A stretch of 64,000 nt of DNA. Source: Pelobacter seleniigenes DSM 18267 (GTDB lineage Bacteria > Desulfobacterota > Desulfuromonadia > Desulfuromonadales > Geopsychrobacteraceae). Position 1 is the first letter of the stretch, and every line of letters starts with the position of its first letter. Both the position numbers and the translations under genes were made by a program. Under the pieces are notes generated by a model. The model ran no database searches, was not told the origin of the DNA, and was given only the letters and a program-made list of their open reading frames with translations. The DNA lies in contig NZ_JOMG01000005.1 of NCBI RefSeq assembly GCF_000711225.1, positions 124,001 to 188,000 on the forward strand, written 5' to 3'. Positions 19,229 through 28,144 of the stretch are shown one piece after another.

Positions 19229-20123
19229 GACATGGACTCTTAAAACCTATCTTGAAGAGCGCAATCGCCTGATCGAATCGGCGTTGGATCGTTACCTGCC
19301 CGGCACCGATATGCTGCCGGCGAGTCTTCATGAAGCCATGCGCTACTCGGTTTTTGCCGGCGGGAAGAGAATTCGACCGGTTTTATTACTGGCCGCCTGC
19401 GAAGCGGTCGGAGGGACTATCGAACCGGCCCTGCCGGCGGCCTGTGCCATTGAGATGATCCATTGCTACTCGCTGATCCACGACGACCTGCCTGCCATGG
19501 ACGACGATGACCTGCGACGCGGCAAACCGACCAACCACAAGGTGTTCGGGGAAGCGAAGGCGATTCTGGCGGGGGACGGACTGTTGACCGAGGCCTTTAT
19601 CTTGCTCTCCAATCCTGAACTGCAGGTGGGAATCCGATCGGAGGACAGGCTGGAAATTATCCATCTGCTGGCCAAAAGCTCCGGCTCACGTGGCATGGTT
19701 GGCGGCCAGGTGGTGGACATGGATTCGGAAAGCAGACAGATTGACCTGCCGACCCTGGAATATATTCACACCCATAAAACAGGAGCGCTGATCCTGGCGG
19801 CCATTGACATGGGGGCTGTTCTTGGTGGAGCATCAAAAGAGCAGCGGAATGCACTGAGGGCTTATGGCGAAGCAGCCGGACTGGCCTTCCAGGTGGCAGA
19901 TGATATTCTTGATATCGTTGCCGACCAGGAATCCCTTGGTAAGGATGTCGGCAGTGATGTCCAGCGCGGAAAAGCCACCTATCCGGCATTACTCGGGTTG
20001 ACCGGCGCGCGGGAACGGGCGATTGAGTTGCGGGAGATGGCTCTGGCCGCGTTACAGCCCTTTGGAGACAGGGCGCGGCCGTTGCGGGAGATTGCTGCTT
20101 ATATTGTGGATCGCACCTCCTGA
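19218..20123 (+). CDS. ispA: Farnesyl/geranyl diphosphate synthase
   Basis: A 301-residue short-chain polyprenyl synthase that condenses DMAPP or GPP with IPP. The first Asp-rich motif is DDLPAMDDDDLRRGKPT (DDx4D type), and the second is DDILD within VADDILDIVAD. GGKRIRPVLLLAACEA binds IPP. Two adjacent ATG codons (19218 and 19221) lie inside xseB; the first gives better spacing to GGGAAG. dxs follows, so precursor supply and chain building are expressed together. Confidence 0.93.
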   Translation: MMPETWTLKTYLEERNRLIESALDRYLPGTDMLPASLHEAMRYSVFAGGKRIRPVLLLAACEAVGGTIEPALPAACAIEMIHCYSLIHDDLPAMDDDDLRRGKPTNHKVFGEAKAILAGDGLLTEAFILLSNPELQVGIRSEDRLEIIHLLAKSSGSRGMVGGQVVDMDSESRQIDLPTLEYIHTHKTGALILAAIDMGAVLGGASKEQRNALRAYGEAAGLAFQVADDILDIVADQESLGKDVGSDVQRGKATYPALLGLTGARERAIELREMALAALQPFGDRARPLREIAAYIVDRTS

Positions 20124-20324
20124 GCCACGGGCTGTTAACCGGCAAAAACGTGGGCGCGGATGTCTTTCGTCGGGTTTTGTGATCAGCCCGGCACTGAGTA
20201 CGGAACGGACTTGTTCGATGTTGCGTGGTGGCCGCGCCGCTGCAGGATGTCAGGTTCTCCCTGGCGCTTACCCGGATGGCGGGAATGTTATTGATGGTGA
20301 TTCTTATTTCTGGAGATAAATATT

Positions 20325-22229
20325 GTGGATAGCCTCCTTGCACAGATCAAATCGCCGGCCGATCTGAAGCGGCTTGAGAAGAAACAACTTCCGCAGCTGG
20401 CAGAGGAGCTTCGCGAGCGGATTGTTGCTACTGTTGCGACCAACGGCGGTCATCTGGGCAGCTCTCTCGGTGTTGTTGAACTGACCATCGCATTGCATCG
20501 CGTCTTTGATTCACCACAGGATAAAATCGTCTGGGATGTCGGCCATCAGGCTTATGCGCATAAATTATTGACCGGGCGCCAGGAACAATTCCCGACTTTA
20601 CGGCAGCTTGATGGGCTTAGCGGCTTCCCCAAACGTAATGAAAGCGAACATGACTGCTTCGATGTCGGCCATTCCAGTACTTCGATTTCTGCTGCGCTTG
20701 GCATGGCTGCCGCCCGGGATATTCAGGGCCGGGATAATAAGGTCGTCGCCGTCATCGGTGATGGCTCCCTGACTGCGGGCATGGCCTTTGAAGCTCTTAA
20801 CCATGCAGGGGGACTAAAGGAAAAGCTGGTCGTCATTCTCAATGACAACGAAATGTCCATCTCGCGTAATGTCGGTGCTTTGTCCTCGTTCCTCAGCCGG
20901 AAAATGACGTCGGATGCGTTCCTGCGTTTTAAGAAGGAAACGGAGCAACTCCTCGGATATGTCCCGCGGATCGGCCGTGATCTGGTGAATATCGCCAAGC
21001 GCGCGGAAGAGTCCCTGAAAGGGTTCATGACCCCGGGGATGCTGTTTGAAGGATTCGGGTTTGATTATTTCGGCCCGCTTGACGGGCACAATATCGAAGA
21101 ATTGGCAGAAACCTTGCGCAATGTCGCGCAGATCAAAGGGCCGGTGTTATTGCATGTCCTGACCAAAAAAGGCAAAGGCTATCAGCCAGCCGAGCAGAAC
21201 CCGCGCAAGTTCCATGGCGTTGGACCATTTGATTCTCTGACCGGTGAAGTCTGCGGCAACAAGGGCGTTCCCGCCGCTAAAAGCTATACGGCTGTGTTTG
21301 GGGAGACCCTGATCGATCTGGCCGGTGCCGATCAGCGCCTTGTGGCGGTTACCGCGGCCATGGCCGAGGGAACTGGATTAACCAAATTTGCGGAAAAGTT
21401 TCCGGACCGCTTTTTCGATGTCGGGATTGCCGAACAACATGCCGTCACTTTTGCTGCCGGTCTGGCCAGCCAGGGACTGCGGCCATTAGTCGCCATTTAT
21501 TCAACCTTTATGCAGCGCTCCTATGATCAGGTCCTGCATGATGTTTGCCTGCAAAATCTGCCGGTAACCCTGGCCATGGATAGAGGTGGGCTGGTCGGTG
21601 CTGACGGGCCGACCCATCATGGCGTTTTTGACCTGTCCTTTCTCCGCCACCTGCCTAACATGACTCTTGCCGTTCCCAGGGATGAGGCTGAGTTGCAGCG
21701 AATCATGCTGACCGCGGCAATGGCGCCAGGACCGTTTGCCTACCGATATCCGCGTGGCAGTGGCGTCGGTGTCCCTTTGCTGCAAACCATTGAACCTGTG
21801 CCCATAGGGAAGGGGGAGCTGCTCCGGGAAGGGGGGGACGGAGTTCTCATAGCGGTTGGAAGCATGGTGCAGGAAGCCTTGATGGCTGCTGAACGTCTGC
21901 GTGCTCAAGGGGTGGAAATTGCCGTTGTTGACGGCCGTTTTGTCAAACCTTTGGATCGCGAGCTGATCATTGCCCAAGCCGAACATGCTCCTTTTGTCAT
22001 GACCGTTGAAGAGAACGCGTTGCAGGGTGGTTTCGGTTCCGCAGTTCTCGAGTTGTTGGCCGATAGTGGACTGTCTGTCCCGGTGATCAGGGTTGGCATC
22101 CCGGATCAGTTTGTGGAACAGGGAACCCAGTCCGAATTGCGGGCGTTGCTGGGGCTGAATGTGGATGGATTGATCGACAAGATTCGTTCGGTTATGCAAT
22201 GCCAGAGTAAAAAGGTGCTACTCGGTTAG
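20325..22229 (+). CDS. dxs: 1-deoxy-D-xylulose-5-phosphate synthase
   Basis: A 634-residue TPP enzyme at the entry of the MEP isoprenoid pathway; it condenses pyruvate and glyceraldehyde 3-phosphate. Landmarks are [15 protein letters not shown] with the catalytic-site His of [14 protein letters not shown], the TPP motif [18 protein letters not shown], and [15 protein letters not shown] in the second half. The start is a GTG preceded by a GGAG sequence. It comes 201 bases after ispA; that gap holds no gene I can see. Confidence 0.95.
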   Translation: MDSLLAQIKSPADLKRLEKKQLPQLAEELRERIVATVATNGGHLGSSLGVVELTIALHRVFDSPQDKIVWDVGHQAYAHKLLTGRQEQFPTLRQLDGLSGFPKRNESEHDCFDVGHSSTSISAALGMAAARDIQGRDNKVVAVIGDGSLTAGMAFEALNHAGGLKEKLVVILNDNEMSISRNVGALSSFLSRKMTSDAFLRFKKETEQLLGYVPRIGRDLVNIAKRAEESLKGFMTPGMLFEGFGFDYFGPLDGHNIEELAETLRNVAQIKGPVLLHVLTKKGKGYQPAEQNPRKFHGVGPFDSLTGEVCGNKGVPAAKSYTAVFGETLIDLAGADQRLVAVTAAMAEGTGLTKFAEKFPDRFFDVGIAEQHAVTFAAGLASQGLRPLVAIYSTFMQRSYDQVLHDVCLQNLPVTLAMDRGGLVGADGPTHHGVFDLSFLRHLPNMTLAVPRDEAELQRIMLTAAMAPGPFAYRYPRGSGVGVPLLQTIEPVPIGKGELLREGGDGVLIAVGSMVQEALMAAERLRAQGVEIAVVDGRFVKPLDRELIIAQAEHAPFVMTVEENALQGGFGSAVLELLADSGLSVPVIRVGIPDQFVEQGTQSELRALLGLNVDGLIDKIRSVMQCQSKKVLLG

Positions 22230-22587
22230 TTGACCGCTTTCAGGCTGATGACTTTCGATACTTCCGCGGGCAGCCTGTGCTGCCCCGGGCAACACTTGGT
22301 TGTTTTGAAGAGCCTTCTTTGCAGGTTGTTGGTGAAATCGGTCTTGAGTTTGATTTGATGCCCACAACGATAGGCTTTTTCCCTTTTTTTTACAGATCAT
22401 CAATTCGCTGCATGAGATTCTCCGGTGCTGTGGGAAGATGATTCCTGCATCCAGCAACCAGTTTTTCTGCTGGCATTCATTTGTCCGCACTTTTCTTTTG
22501 GACTCCTTGTTGTCACCTCCCATGCTTTGTTTGGCTGTGCCCCATTTTTCCAGAATAGATTAATTTTTATCCGAATGGCATCTGTGC
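22230..22587. other. Intergenic region after dxs
   Basis: This holds no convincing gene. A perfect seven-bp hairpin (GGGCAGC at 22268-22274 with GCTGCCC at 22279-22285) could be a weak terminator for dxs, although the T-rich stretch comes about 15 bases later. The right half is T-rich and leads into the promoter of the next gene. Confidence 0.5.
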
Positions 22588-22616
22588 GTGACATTTTTGT
22601 TAAATTATTTTATACG
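22588..22616 (+). promoter_or_regulatory. Sigma70-type promoter of the BioD-like/DRTGG gene
   Basis: GTGACA (22588-22593), a 17-base spacer and TATACG (22611-22616) predict a start near 22623. That leaves a leader of about 26 bases with AGGAAGGAG as ribosome binding site. Confidence 0.6.
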
Positions 22617-22648
22617 AGTCCGAAGAGTAGTCAGGAAGGAGTTTTTTT

Positions 22649-23743
22649 ATGGCACGAAAGGTTTTTATCGCGGCGACCGGCATGAACTGCGGTAAGACGA
22701 CAACCAGTTTGTCTCTGATGCACAGAGCTCGGAAAAAGTACCCGCGTGTCGGCTTTGTTAAACCGATCGGGCCGAAGCCCATTGCCTATAACGGCCAGAT
22801 TGTCGATAAAGATGCCGTGCTGATGGCTCGTTATTTCAATAAATTGGATGATTTGCACCTGATGTCGCCATTGGTGCTGAAGCAGGGCGATACCCGGCGG
22901 ATTCTGGAAGGCGAGATAGACAGGGAGCTGCTTATCCAGCAGATGTTTGACGCCATAGCGGAGCTTGATGCCAAAAATGATTTTTTGATCATTGAAGGCG
23001 CCGGGCATACCGGGGTTGGCTCGGTCCTGGGCTGTAATAACGCCAGGATCGCCAAGGAGACGGATTCGACCGTTCTCATGGTGACCGGTGGCGGTTTGGG
23101 CAACGTGGTTGATAACGCTCAGATGAACATGGCCCTGTTTCAGAAGGAAAAGGCCAGAGTCAATGCCATCCTGGTCAACAAAATTATCCCGGCCAAACGT
23201 GAACAGACGCTGAAATATCTGGAGATCGCTTTTGCTGCAGAGCGGATCAAAGTCATTGGCGGGTTCAATTATCAGCCGATCCTGGCCAACCCGACCATGC
23301 GCAGGATTGCCGATTTGCTGGATGTTGAACTGCGTGCCACGGAGGAAGAAGCGCAGCGGATTGTCCACACGGTCCAGATCGGGGCGGCCTCTGCACAGCG
23401 AGTCGTTGAAATTCTTGAAGATTCGACCCTTATCGTGGTCAATGTCAGTCGGGATGAGTTGCTGGTCACTCTGGCCAACTTATATCAATTGGCCGAATAT
23501 CGTAAGAAGATTGCCGGGATCGTTATCCCCGGGTTGGGGAAAATCAGTACCATTACCCACAAAATTCTGGTGAGCAGTGGGGTACCGTATATGCTTGCGG
23601 GACGGACCTCTTCCACGGTTTTTGAAATGATCCGCGATGATGTCTCCAAATTAACGGTTCAGGACACCCATAAAATTGACCTGATTACTGAACTTGCTGA
23701 CGAGCAGCTTGATTTTGACACTATTGATGCATTGCTTGAATGA
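22649..23743 (+). CDS. BioD-like P-loop ATPase with DRTGG domain (Pta N-terminal-like)
   Basis: A 364-residue protein. Residues 1-205 form a dethiobiotin-synthetase/CobQ-like P-loop domain (AATGMNCGKTTTSLSLM; IIEGAGHTGVGSV), and residues 220-330 form a DRTGG domain. This is the same pair of domains that precedes the catalytic part of long-form phosphotransacetylases such as E. coli Pta. Here it stands alone, while the catalytic Pta at 9595 lacks it. A regulatory partner of Pta or of another acyl-phosphate enzyme is a reasonable guess, not shown. AGGAAGGAG precedes the ATG. A small GPERR-tailed gene follows after 18 bases. Confidence 0.8.
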   Translation: MARKVFIAATGMNCGKTTTSLSLMHRARKKYPRVGFVKPIGPKPIAYNGQIVDKDAVLMARYFNKLDDLHLMSPLVLKQGDTRRILEGEIDRELLIQQMFDAIAELDAKNDFLIIEGAGHTGVGSVLGCNNARIAKETDSTVLMVTGGGLGNVVDNAQMNMALFQKEKARVNAILVNKIIPAKREQTLKYLEIAFAAERIKVIGGFNYQPILANPTMRRIADLLDVELRATEEEAQRIVHTVQIGAASAQRVVEILEDSTLIVVNVSRDELLVTLANLYQLAEYRKKIAGIVIPGLGKISTITHKILVSSGVPYMLAGRTSSTVFEMIRDDVSKLTVQDTHKIDLITELADEQLDFDTIDALLE

Positions 23744-23761
23744 CCTTTGCCGGAGAAGCCT

Positions 23762-23962
23762 ATGTTGATTAAAGTGCGTTTCAAAGATGGTCGCATCGAT
23801 CTGGTTCCTTCGCGAAAGCTGGACGAATTGATCGTCATGAGTGAGATCGAAAAATTTGAACGCGCTTCAGGCTGGGTGGTTCTTGGAGAAGATCCGGTTC
23901 GCAGTACCCTGCGTGGTGATTATCATGGTCCGGAGCGGCGGCGGACCCTCAAAAGAAAATAA
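23762..23962 (+). CDS. Small GPERR-tailed protein (GSU3473-like), copy 1
   Basis: A 66-residue protein, MLIKVRFKDGRIDLVPSRKL... ending YHGPERRRTLKRK. The layout is a short beta-rich start (K-D-G-R-I-D-L-V), a central IEKFERASGWVVLGEDPVR and a GPERR tail. It matches small proteins I associate with Geobacter and relatives, of unknown function. GGAGA six bases before the ATG at 23762 fixes the start; an in-frame start 15 bases upstream is less likely. It is probably co-transcribed with the BioD/DRTGG gene. A paralogue lies at 24146. Confidence 0.75.
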   Translation: MLIKVRFKDGRIDLVPSRKLDELIVMSEIEKFERASGWVVLGEDPVRSTLRGDYHGPERRRTLKRK

Positions 23963-24089
23963 CCGATAGCTCAGTGATCGCAGAACTCTGGCTTTAGGCA
24001 GGCCTTGCCGTGAATAGATGGGAGTTTCAGGGCACTGGGGAATCGATGTTTCAACTCATTGATTTTTAAATATAAATAGTAGCCCCCCT

Positions 24090-24118
24090 TTGTTTTTATG
24101 GACATGTGCTGTTATTAT
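24090..24118 (+). promoter_or_regulatory. Extended -10 promoter of second GPERR gene
   Basis: TTGTTT (24090-24095), a 17-base spacer and TATTAT (24113-24118) preceded by TG at 24110-24111. The weak -35 is offset by the extended -10 element. Confidence 0.45.
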
Positions 24119-24145
24119 TGAATAGATAGAAATGGAGGTGCCGAC

Positions 24146-24352
24146 ATGAATGAAATATCAGTTGTGTATCAGGATGGTATGATGGATATGGTGACCACCC
24201 AAGTCTTGCAAGATTTGATTGAAAACAATGAAATTATAAAATTTCAGCGTGCCGACGGTTGGGTCTATCCTGGCATTGATCCGGTTCGGCGTCAGGCTCA
24301 TTCCGGCTATAGCGGCCCTGAACGCCGCCAGCCGGTCTTTGCTGATGCCTGA
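24146..24352 (+). CDS. Small GPERR-tailed protein (GSU3473-like), copy 2
   Basis: A 68-residue paralogue of the protein at 23762. It shares the pattern VYQDGMMDMV, then IIKFQRADGWVYPGIDPVRR and YSGPERRQPV. GGAGGTG precedes the ATG. It has its own promoter and is followed by a long hairpin, so it can be expressed separately from copy 1. The repeated motif K-x-[QE]-R-[AS]-x-G-W-V and the GPERR tail are the parts most likely to be functional. Role unknown. Confidence 0.75.
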   Translation: MNEISVVYQDGMMDMVTTQVLQDLIENNEIIKFQRADGWVYPGIDPVRRQAHSGYSGPERRQPVFADA

Positions 24353-24461
24353 ACCCTGGGACCAGTCCTCTGTGGCATTGCTGGACAGCCTGTGTCTGGT
24401 TTGGGCTCTGGCAAAGAAAGATTATGTTAGCCGCAGTAGGCGGATGCGGTGGCAGTATTGG

Positions 24462-24501
24462 CAAACAAAGGCCTGGCTCCTTGGATTCAGGCCTTTGTTT
24501 G
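24462..24501. terminator. Perfect 14-bp inverted repeat between convergent genes
   Basis: CAAACAAAGGCCTG (24462-24475) and CAGGCCTTTGTTTG (24488-24501) with a 12-base loop. The T-rich right half and its location between the GPERR gene and the convergent DUF3014 gene suggest a two-way terminator. Confidence 0.7.
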
Positions 24502-24520
24502 TATAAAAACAGCGCCCCGG

Positions 24521-25369
24521 TCATGGATGCAGATTGGTGACCAGGCTCCGATATCTTTTGAGCAGTTGGAGAATTTCGGTTCGATTGTCGTGGCCGATGC
24601 GCAACAGCAGCTTCTGTCCGGCCGACCGGTTTTCCAACGCGGGATCTGCATACGTGTAGAGAACAACCGGCTGTTCCAGCAGGATCGGATCCGCAGGATT
24701 GGGGATGTCAAGCAGGTGATCAAGAACGAAAACAAGGCGGTCGTTGAAATACGCATTATGATAGCCAAGTTCCTCGTAAGCTTGCTGAAATAACGGGTAA
24801 AAATGCACATAGACCCTGACGGCAAGCTCCGGATTTATCGCTTTGAACAGGTCGACATATGGGGTATATCGTCGGTTGTTGCGACTGCTGGTCTGTGGTG
24901 CCTCCGGGGTGCCGGCAACAATGAATTTTCCTTTTGGCGGCCGGATCGGCAGATGGATTCTGGGCAGCTTTTTCTCCGGCAGGTTGTCGATGGTGGCGAC
25001 CAGCTTCTGAATGAAATTATCCATCAGCACCAGTCGCAGGGAACTTTCCTCAGCCACCAGACTATGCATTGCCTGTTCGATGCTTTGATCACTCTCCTGG
25101 ACCTTGGGCAAGGCCTCCGGCAGAGCCGGTGCGGCTTGGCCGTTCGGCGTCGATGGCACGATTGTCTCAGGGGATGCGGCAGGGTTTACGGCCGATTGCT
25201 CGGGGACCGGATAATGAACAATCGGTTTTTTTACCGGTTCCTGAACCGGAGCCGGTTTGGGTGTCGTTATCTGTTCTTCAGGCACGGAGTTGTTACGCAG
25301 ATAGATAGCAATCCCGAGTGCAACAATAAGAATCAAAAGAACGAGGATCAGCAGGTTAATTCTTTTCAT
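24521..25369 (-). CDS. DUF3014 domain protein, membrane-anchored
   Basis: A 282-residue protein. It has an N-terminal TM helix (residues 4-24), a Pro/Glu-rich linker to about residue 90, then the DUF3014 domain with LPKVQESDQSIEQAM, FIQKLVATIDNLPEKKLPRI, RYTPYVDLFKAINPE and VRVYVHFYPLFQQAYEELGY. These are the characteristic blocks of the family. The domain would face the periplasm. Function unknown. The ATG at 25369 is chosen because AAGGAG lies nine bases upstream; the GTG three codons earlier abuts that sequence. Confidence 0.85.
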   Translation of the reverse strand: MKRINLLILVLLILIVALGIAIYLRNNSVPEEQITTPKPAPVQEPVKKPIVHYPVPEQSAVNPAASPETIVPSTPNGQAAPALPEALPKVQESDQSIEQAMHSLVAEESSLRLVLMDNFIQKLVATIDNLPEKKLPRIHLPIRPPKGKFIVAGTPEAPQTSSRNNRRYTPYVDLFKAINPELAVRVYVHFYPLFQQAYEELGYHNAYFNDRLVFVLDHLLDIPNPADPILLEQPVVLYTYADPALENRSAGQKLLLRIGHDNRTEILQLLKRYRSLVTNLHP

Positions 25370-25470
25370 CGAACACACTCCTTATGAAATAATCTGTCCA
25401 TTATGAACAGTTTGTGCAATGATTTCCAGATTTAAACAAGGTTGCCGCATCTTTCCCGAGTGATTTTTCC

Positions 25471-26376
25471 ATGAAAGCCATTGAGATTGAACTGAACCGT
25501 CATCGCCCCCTTGACTCCGCATCGCGGCGCCTGTTTCACGGCAGGGGACATTGCTTTCCCGGGTTTGAAGATCTGGTTATCGATTGGTTTGCTCCGGTCG
25601 TTTTGGTGGTTTTATACCAGCCCAGGTCAGAACCGTTCCTGACCGATCTGGTTGATCTGCTCACTGCCCTGAGCCCCACTGTTGCAACGGTGCTGGTGCA
25701 GCAGCGCTACCTTCCAGGTGCCCCGAGCCGAGTGCTCTACGGCAGCCTGCCGGAGCAGGTCTGGGCCAGAGAGTGTGAGCTGTCCTTTAAACTTCGCTTG
25801 GGATCAGCCCAAAATATAGGTTTTTTTCCTGATATGGCCGTGGGACGGTCCTATGTCCGGGAGTTGGCCCATGGGAAAAAAATCTTAAATCTGTTTGCAT
25901 ATACCTGCAGTTTTTCAGTGGCTGCTATCGCCGGCGCTGCGGATCAGGTCGTTAATCTTGATATGAACCGCGGCGCCCTTGAATTGGGCCGGCAGAATCA
26001 TTTGGCCAACGGGTTAGATCTGCGCAAGGCGAGTTTTCTGGCCTTGGAACTTTTTCGCAGCTTCAGCCGGCTGAAAAAAAGCGCTCCTTTTGATCTGATC
26101 ATTTGTGATCCCCCGGCCGCACAAGGCCGGAATTTTCAGGCCCACCGCGATCGGCCGAAATTATTGCGCAAGCTGCCATCATTGCTGGCACCAGGGGGAG
26201 AGATGCTGGCTTGTCGGAGCACCCCGGATCTTGGCGCCGGTTATCTGGAAGATTTATTTAACGACCTCTGCCCGACGGCGCAGCTGATCAAAAGATTGTT
26301 GCCGGGACCCGATTTCCCCGAGTGTGACAGTGACAAAGGATTGATGCTGCTGCACTACCGGTTCCCTCGCAGTTGA
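25471..26376 (+). CDS. Class I SAM-dependent methyltransferase, RlmI/RlmK-like
   Basis: A 301-residue methyltransferase. The SAM-binding motif I region is KKILNLFAYTCSFSVAAIAGAA, motif II is VNLDMNRGALELG, and motif IV is FDLIICDPPA. Together with the FFPDMAVGR element these mark the RlmI/RlmK type that methylates 23S rRNA cytosine or guanine. The usual N-terminal PUA domain is absent or replaced by an unrelated 100-residue segment, so the substrate is unsure. No strong ribosome binding site is evident. Confidence 0.8.
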   Translation: MKAIEIELNRHRPLDSASRRLFHGRGHCFPGFEDLVIDWFAPVVLVVLYQPRSEPFLTDLVDLLTALSPTVATVLVQQRYLPGAPSRVLYGSLPEQVWARECELSFKLRLGSAQNIGFFPDMAVGRSYVRELAHGKKILNLFAYTCSFSVAAIAGAADQVVNLDMNRGALELGRQNHLANGLDLRKASFLALELFRSFSRLKKSAPFDLIICDPPAAQGRNFQAHRDRPKLLRKLPSLLAPGGEMLACRSTPDLGAGYLEDLFNDLCPTAQLIKRLLPGPDFPECDSDKGLMLLHYRFPRS

Positions 26377-26577
26377 CAGAAGCCGTGAATTGGCTATTGA
26401 TTCTTTTTTTTCACTGGTTATACTGAAGTCTGTTACAGAGTGAATTATCAGCAGAATGCCTGATCAAGGCATCCTGTTAATGATTTTCAACCTGGAGCAA
26501 GAGGACATCGCCGATTTAATCAACATCATTTTGAAACAAGGGCGTTTCCGGTTGAAAAATAGAAAGGAGCCAGTTAA

Positions 26578-26775
26578 ATGCCAGTTGTAACTGTTCGGAC
26601 CGTCGAGGGAATCAGTGCTGAAAAGAAAGAACAACTTATGGATAGAATTACCCTGGCTTTGAAGGAAGTCCTCGGTAAGAACCCAGAAGCAACCCATGTT
26701 ATCATTGAGGAAATTCCCCCGGAAAACTGGGGTATTCGCGGGAAGACAATCGCGTCCATCCAGTCCGGTAAATAA
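26578..26775 (+). CDS. 4-oxalocrotonate tautomerase family protein
   Basis: A 65-residue protein beginning MPVVTVRTVEGISAEKK. After Met removal the N-terminal Pro1 is the general base of this superfamily. HVIIEEIPPENWGI is the conserved C-terminal block. Members tautomerise or decarboxylate keto acids, but the substrate cannot be read from sequence. AAAGGAG precedes the ATG. It stands alone, and a strong terminator follows. Confidence 0.9.
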   Translation: MPVVTVRTVEGISAEKKEQLMDRITLALKEVLGKNPEATHVIIEEIPPENWGIRGKTIASIQSGK

Positions 26776-26797
26776 AGTTAAGCAAGTCACCGAAAAC

Positions 26798-26834
26798 AAA
26801 AAAACGGTCGTCACTCATGACGGCCGTTTTTTTT
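26798..26834. terminator. Bidirectional terminator between tautomerase and ArsR genes
   Basis: A nine-bp stem (ACGGTCGTC at 26804-26812 with GACGGCCGT at 26819-26827, one G-T pair) has an A tract on the left and a T tract on the right, serving both convergent genes. Confidence 0.9.
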
Positions 26835-26856
26835 ATGTTGGGAGTTGTTTGAGTCG

Positions 26857-27174
26857 CTATTTGCAGTCTATGTTGTCACCGAAGATGGCCCTGATGATTC
26901 TGATGGCTTCTGGACAGGTGACTTGATAAAAAACCTCGACACCTTCACGGCGCCCGGTAATGATATCTTTGTTTTTTAAGAGTGCCAGATGTTGGGATAC
27001 CGTAGCCTGGGGTAACGCGAGGCATTCCCAGATTTTTTTTACATTACAGGATTGGGACATGAGGCCGGCTACAATTTTCAGGCGAATCGGGTGGCCGAGG
27101 ACCTTAAGAATTTCCGATTCCCGGTCAAAGTCCATGTCTGTATCAAATGGCAATTTTGCAGTAGACTCTAGCAT
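26857..27174 (-). CDS. ArsR family transcriptional regulator
   Basis: A 105-residue winged-helix repressor. Landmarks are ILKVLGHPIRLKIVAGLM, the recognition helix LPQATVSQHLALLK, and the wing ITGRREGVEVFYQV. The classic ELCVCDL arsenic/cadmium site is absent. Cysteines occur instead before the recognition helix (SCNV and WECL), in the last helix (VTCPEA) and at the C-terminus, so a thiol, persulfide or metal signal is possible. The ATG at 27174, eight bases after GGGAGA, is preferred to a start 63 bases upstream. It is divergent from the DUF3108 gene and likely autoregulated. Confidence 0.88.
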   Translation of the reverse strand: MLESTAKLPFDTDMDFDRESEILKVLGHPIRLKIVAGLMSQSCNVKKIWECLALPQATVSQHLALLKNKDIITGRREGVEVFYQVTCPEAIRIIRAIFGDNIDCK

Positions 27175-27199
27175 TTTATTTATCTCCCACGATATTTTG

Positions 27200-27237
27200 A
27201 ATATATGGATATTAGTGGCAAGAAATATTTTCGTCAA
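27200..27237 (-). promoter_or_regulatory. arsR promoter with overlapping palindromic operator
   Basis: On the minus strand, TTGACG (27237-27232), a 17-base spacer and TAATAT (27214-27209). The palindrome AATAT-ATGG-ATATT (27200-27213) overlaps the -10 element, a typical position for ArsR autorepression. Confidence 0.6.
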
Positions 27238-27331
27238 GAATTAAGATTAACATCTGGTCGTATTTGTTTATTCGATACGCTTTTATTAAAATACAAGGCT
27301 TGCTAACAGGGTTTTGATCAGGATTAAATAA

Positions 27332-28144
27332 ATGAAGAGAGTCCTTTGGGTCGTTTTGTTGTTTGTCTGCCTGTCGGGTCATTCGTTGTATGCCAAAGAT
27401 CTTGCAGTTGCTCCCTTAAGCGATACGAATCATCCGGTGTTGGCCCTGGTTGGAGAACATTTGTCTTACGACATTTCGTTTCTCTGGTTTGACCACCTGG
27501 CAGAGGGATCTATCGAACTTTCCAAAGGGGATAAACCAGGAACTTTTCTGGTGGTGATGCAGGCCAGAACTCTCGGCGTCGCGGCTTTTTTTACCCGCGA
27601 CCGGGTTGAAAGATATGAGACCCTCATGGAGATTTCCCCGCAAGGTTATTTGCGACCGCTATGGCACAGCTCGCATACGATTCGGGGCAGCAAAGACAAT
27701 CGAAAAGAAAAAACGACCAAGTTGATTTTCGATTATGCTACCGGGAAGGTCCGCTATCAAAAGCAAAAAAACGGTAAGGTTTATGCCGAACAGATATTTG
27801 ACCTGGAAAAGGGGAAGCCGGAATTTGATATTCTGACAGCCCTTTACAATCTACGCCTTGGCCTTTTCGGTCCGCTCAGCATGAGGCAAATAGCGATTCC
27901 AACCTTTCATCGGCAAGGCCCCCAGGATATTATTGTCGAACCATTAACCGGTCTGAACCGGGAGGACGCGCAGTTTTTTTCCAAGGATCCGATTCAATGC
28001 AGAATTCTGGTTGATCCGTCGGTTTTTGGAACCAAGGGGCGCGATATCTTTGCCAGTTTCGATGCTGCCATGAGACCCCGCAGGGGGATCATCAAAAATG
28101 TTATCGGCCTCGGTGATGTCCGCGGAACGCTCCGCTCTAATTGA
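27332..28144 (+). CDS. DUF3108 domain protein, exported
   Basis: A 270-residue protein with a signal peptide (MKRVLWVVLLFVCLSGHSLYA) and a beta-rich DUF3108 domain starting VGEHLSYDISFLWFDHLAEGSIEL. The family is periplasmic or outer-membrane associated and of unknown function; the fold is thought to resemble lipid-binding shells. It is divergent from arsR and may share its control region. DFDILTALYNLR-type spacing (EFDILTALYNLRLG) is also conserved in the family. Confidence 0.85.
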   Translation: MKRVLWVVLLFVCLSGHSLYAKDLAVAPLSDTNHPVLALVGEHLSYDISFLWFDHLAEGSIELSKGDKPGTFLVVMQARTLGVAAFFTRDRVERYETLMEISPQGYLRPLWHSSHTIRGSKDNRKEKTTKLIFDYATGKVRYQKQKNGKVYAEQIFDLEKGKPEFDILTALYNLRLGLFGPLSMRQIAIPTFHRQGPQDIIVEPLTGLNREDAQFFSKDPIQCRILVDPSVFGTKGRDIFASFDAAMRPRRGIIKNVIGLGDVRGTLRSN

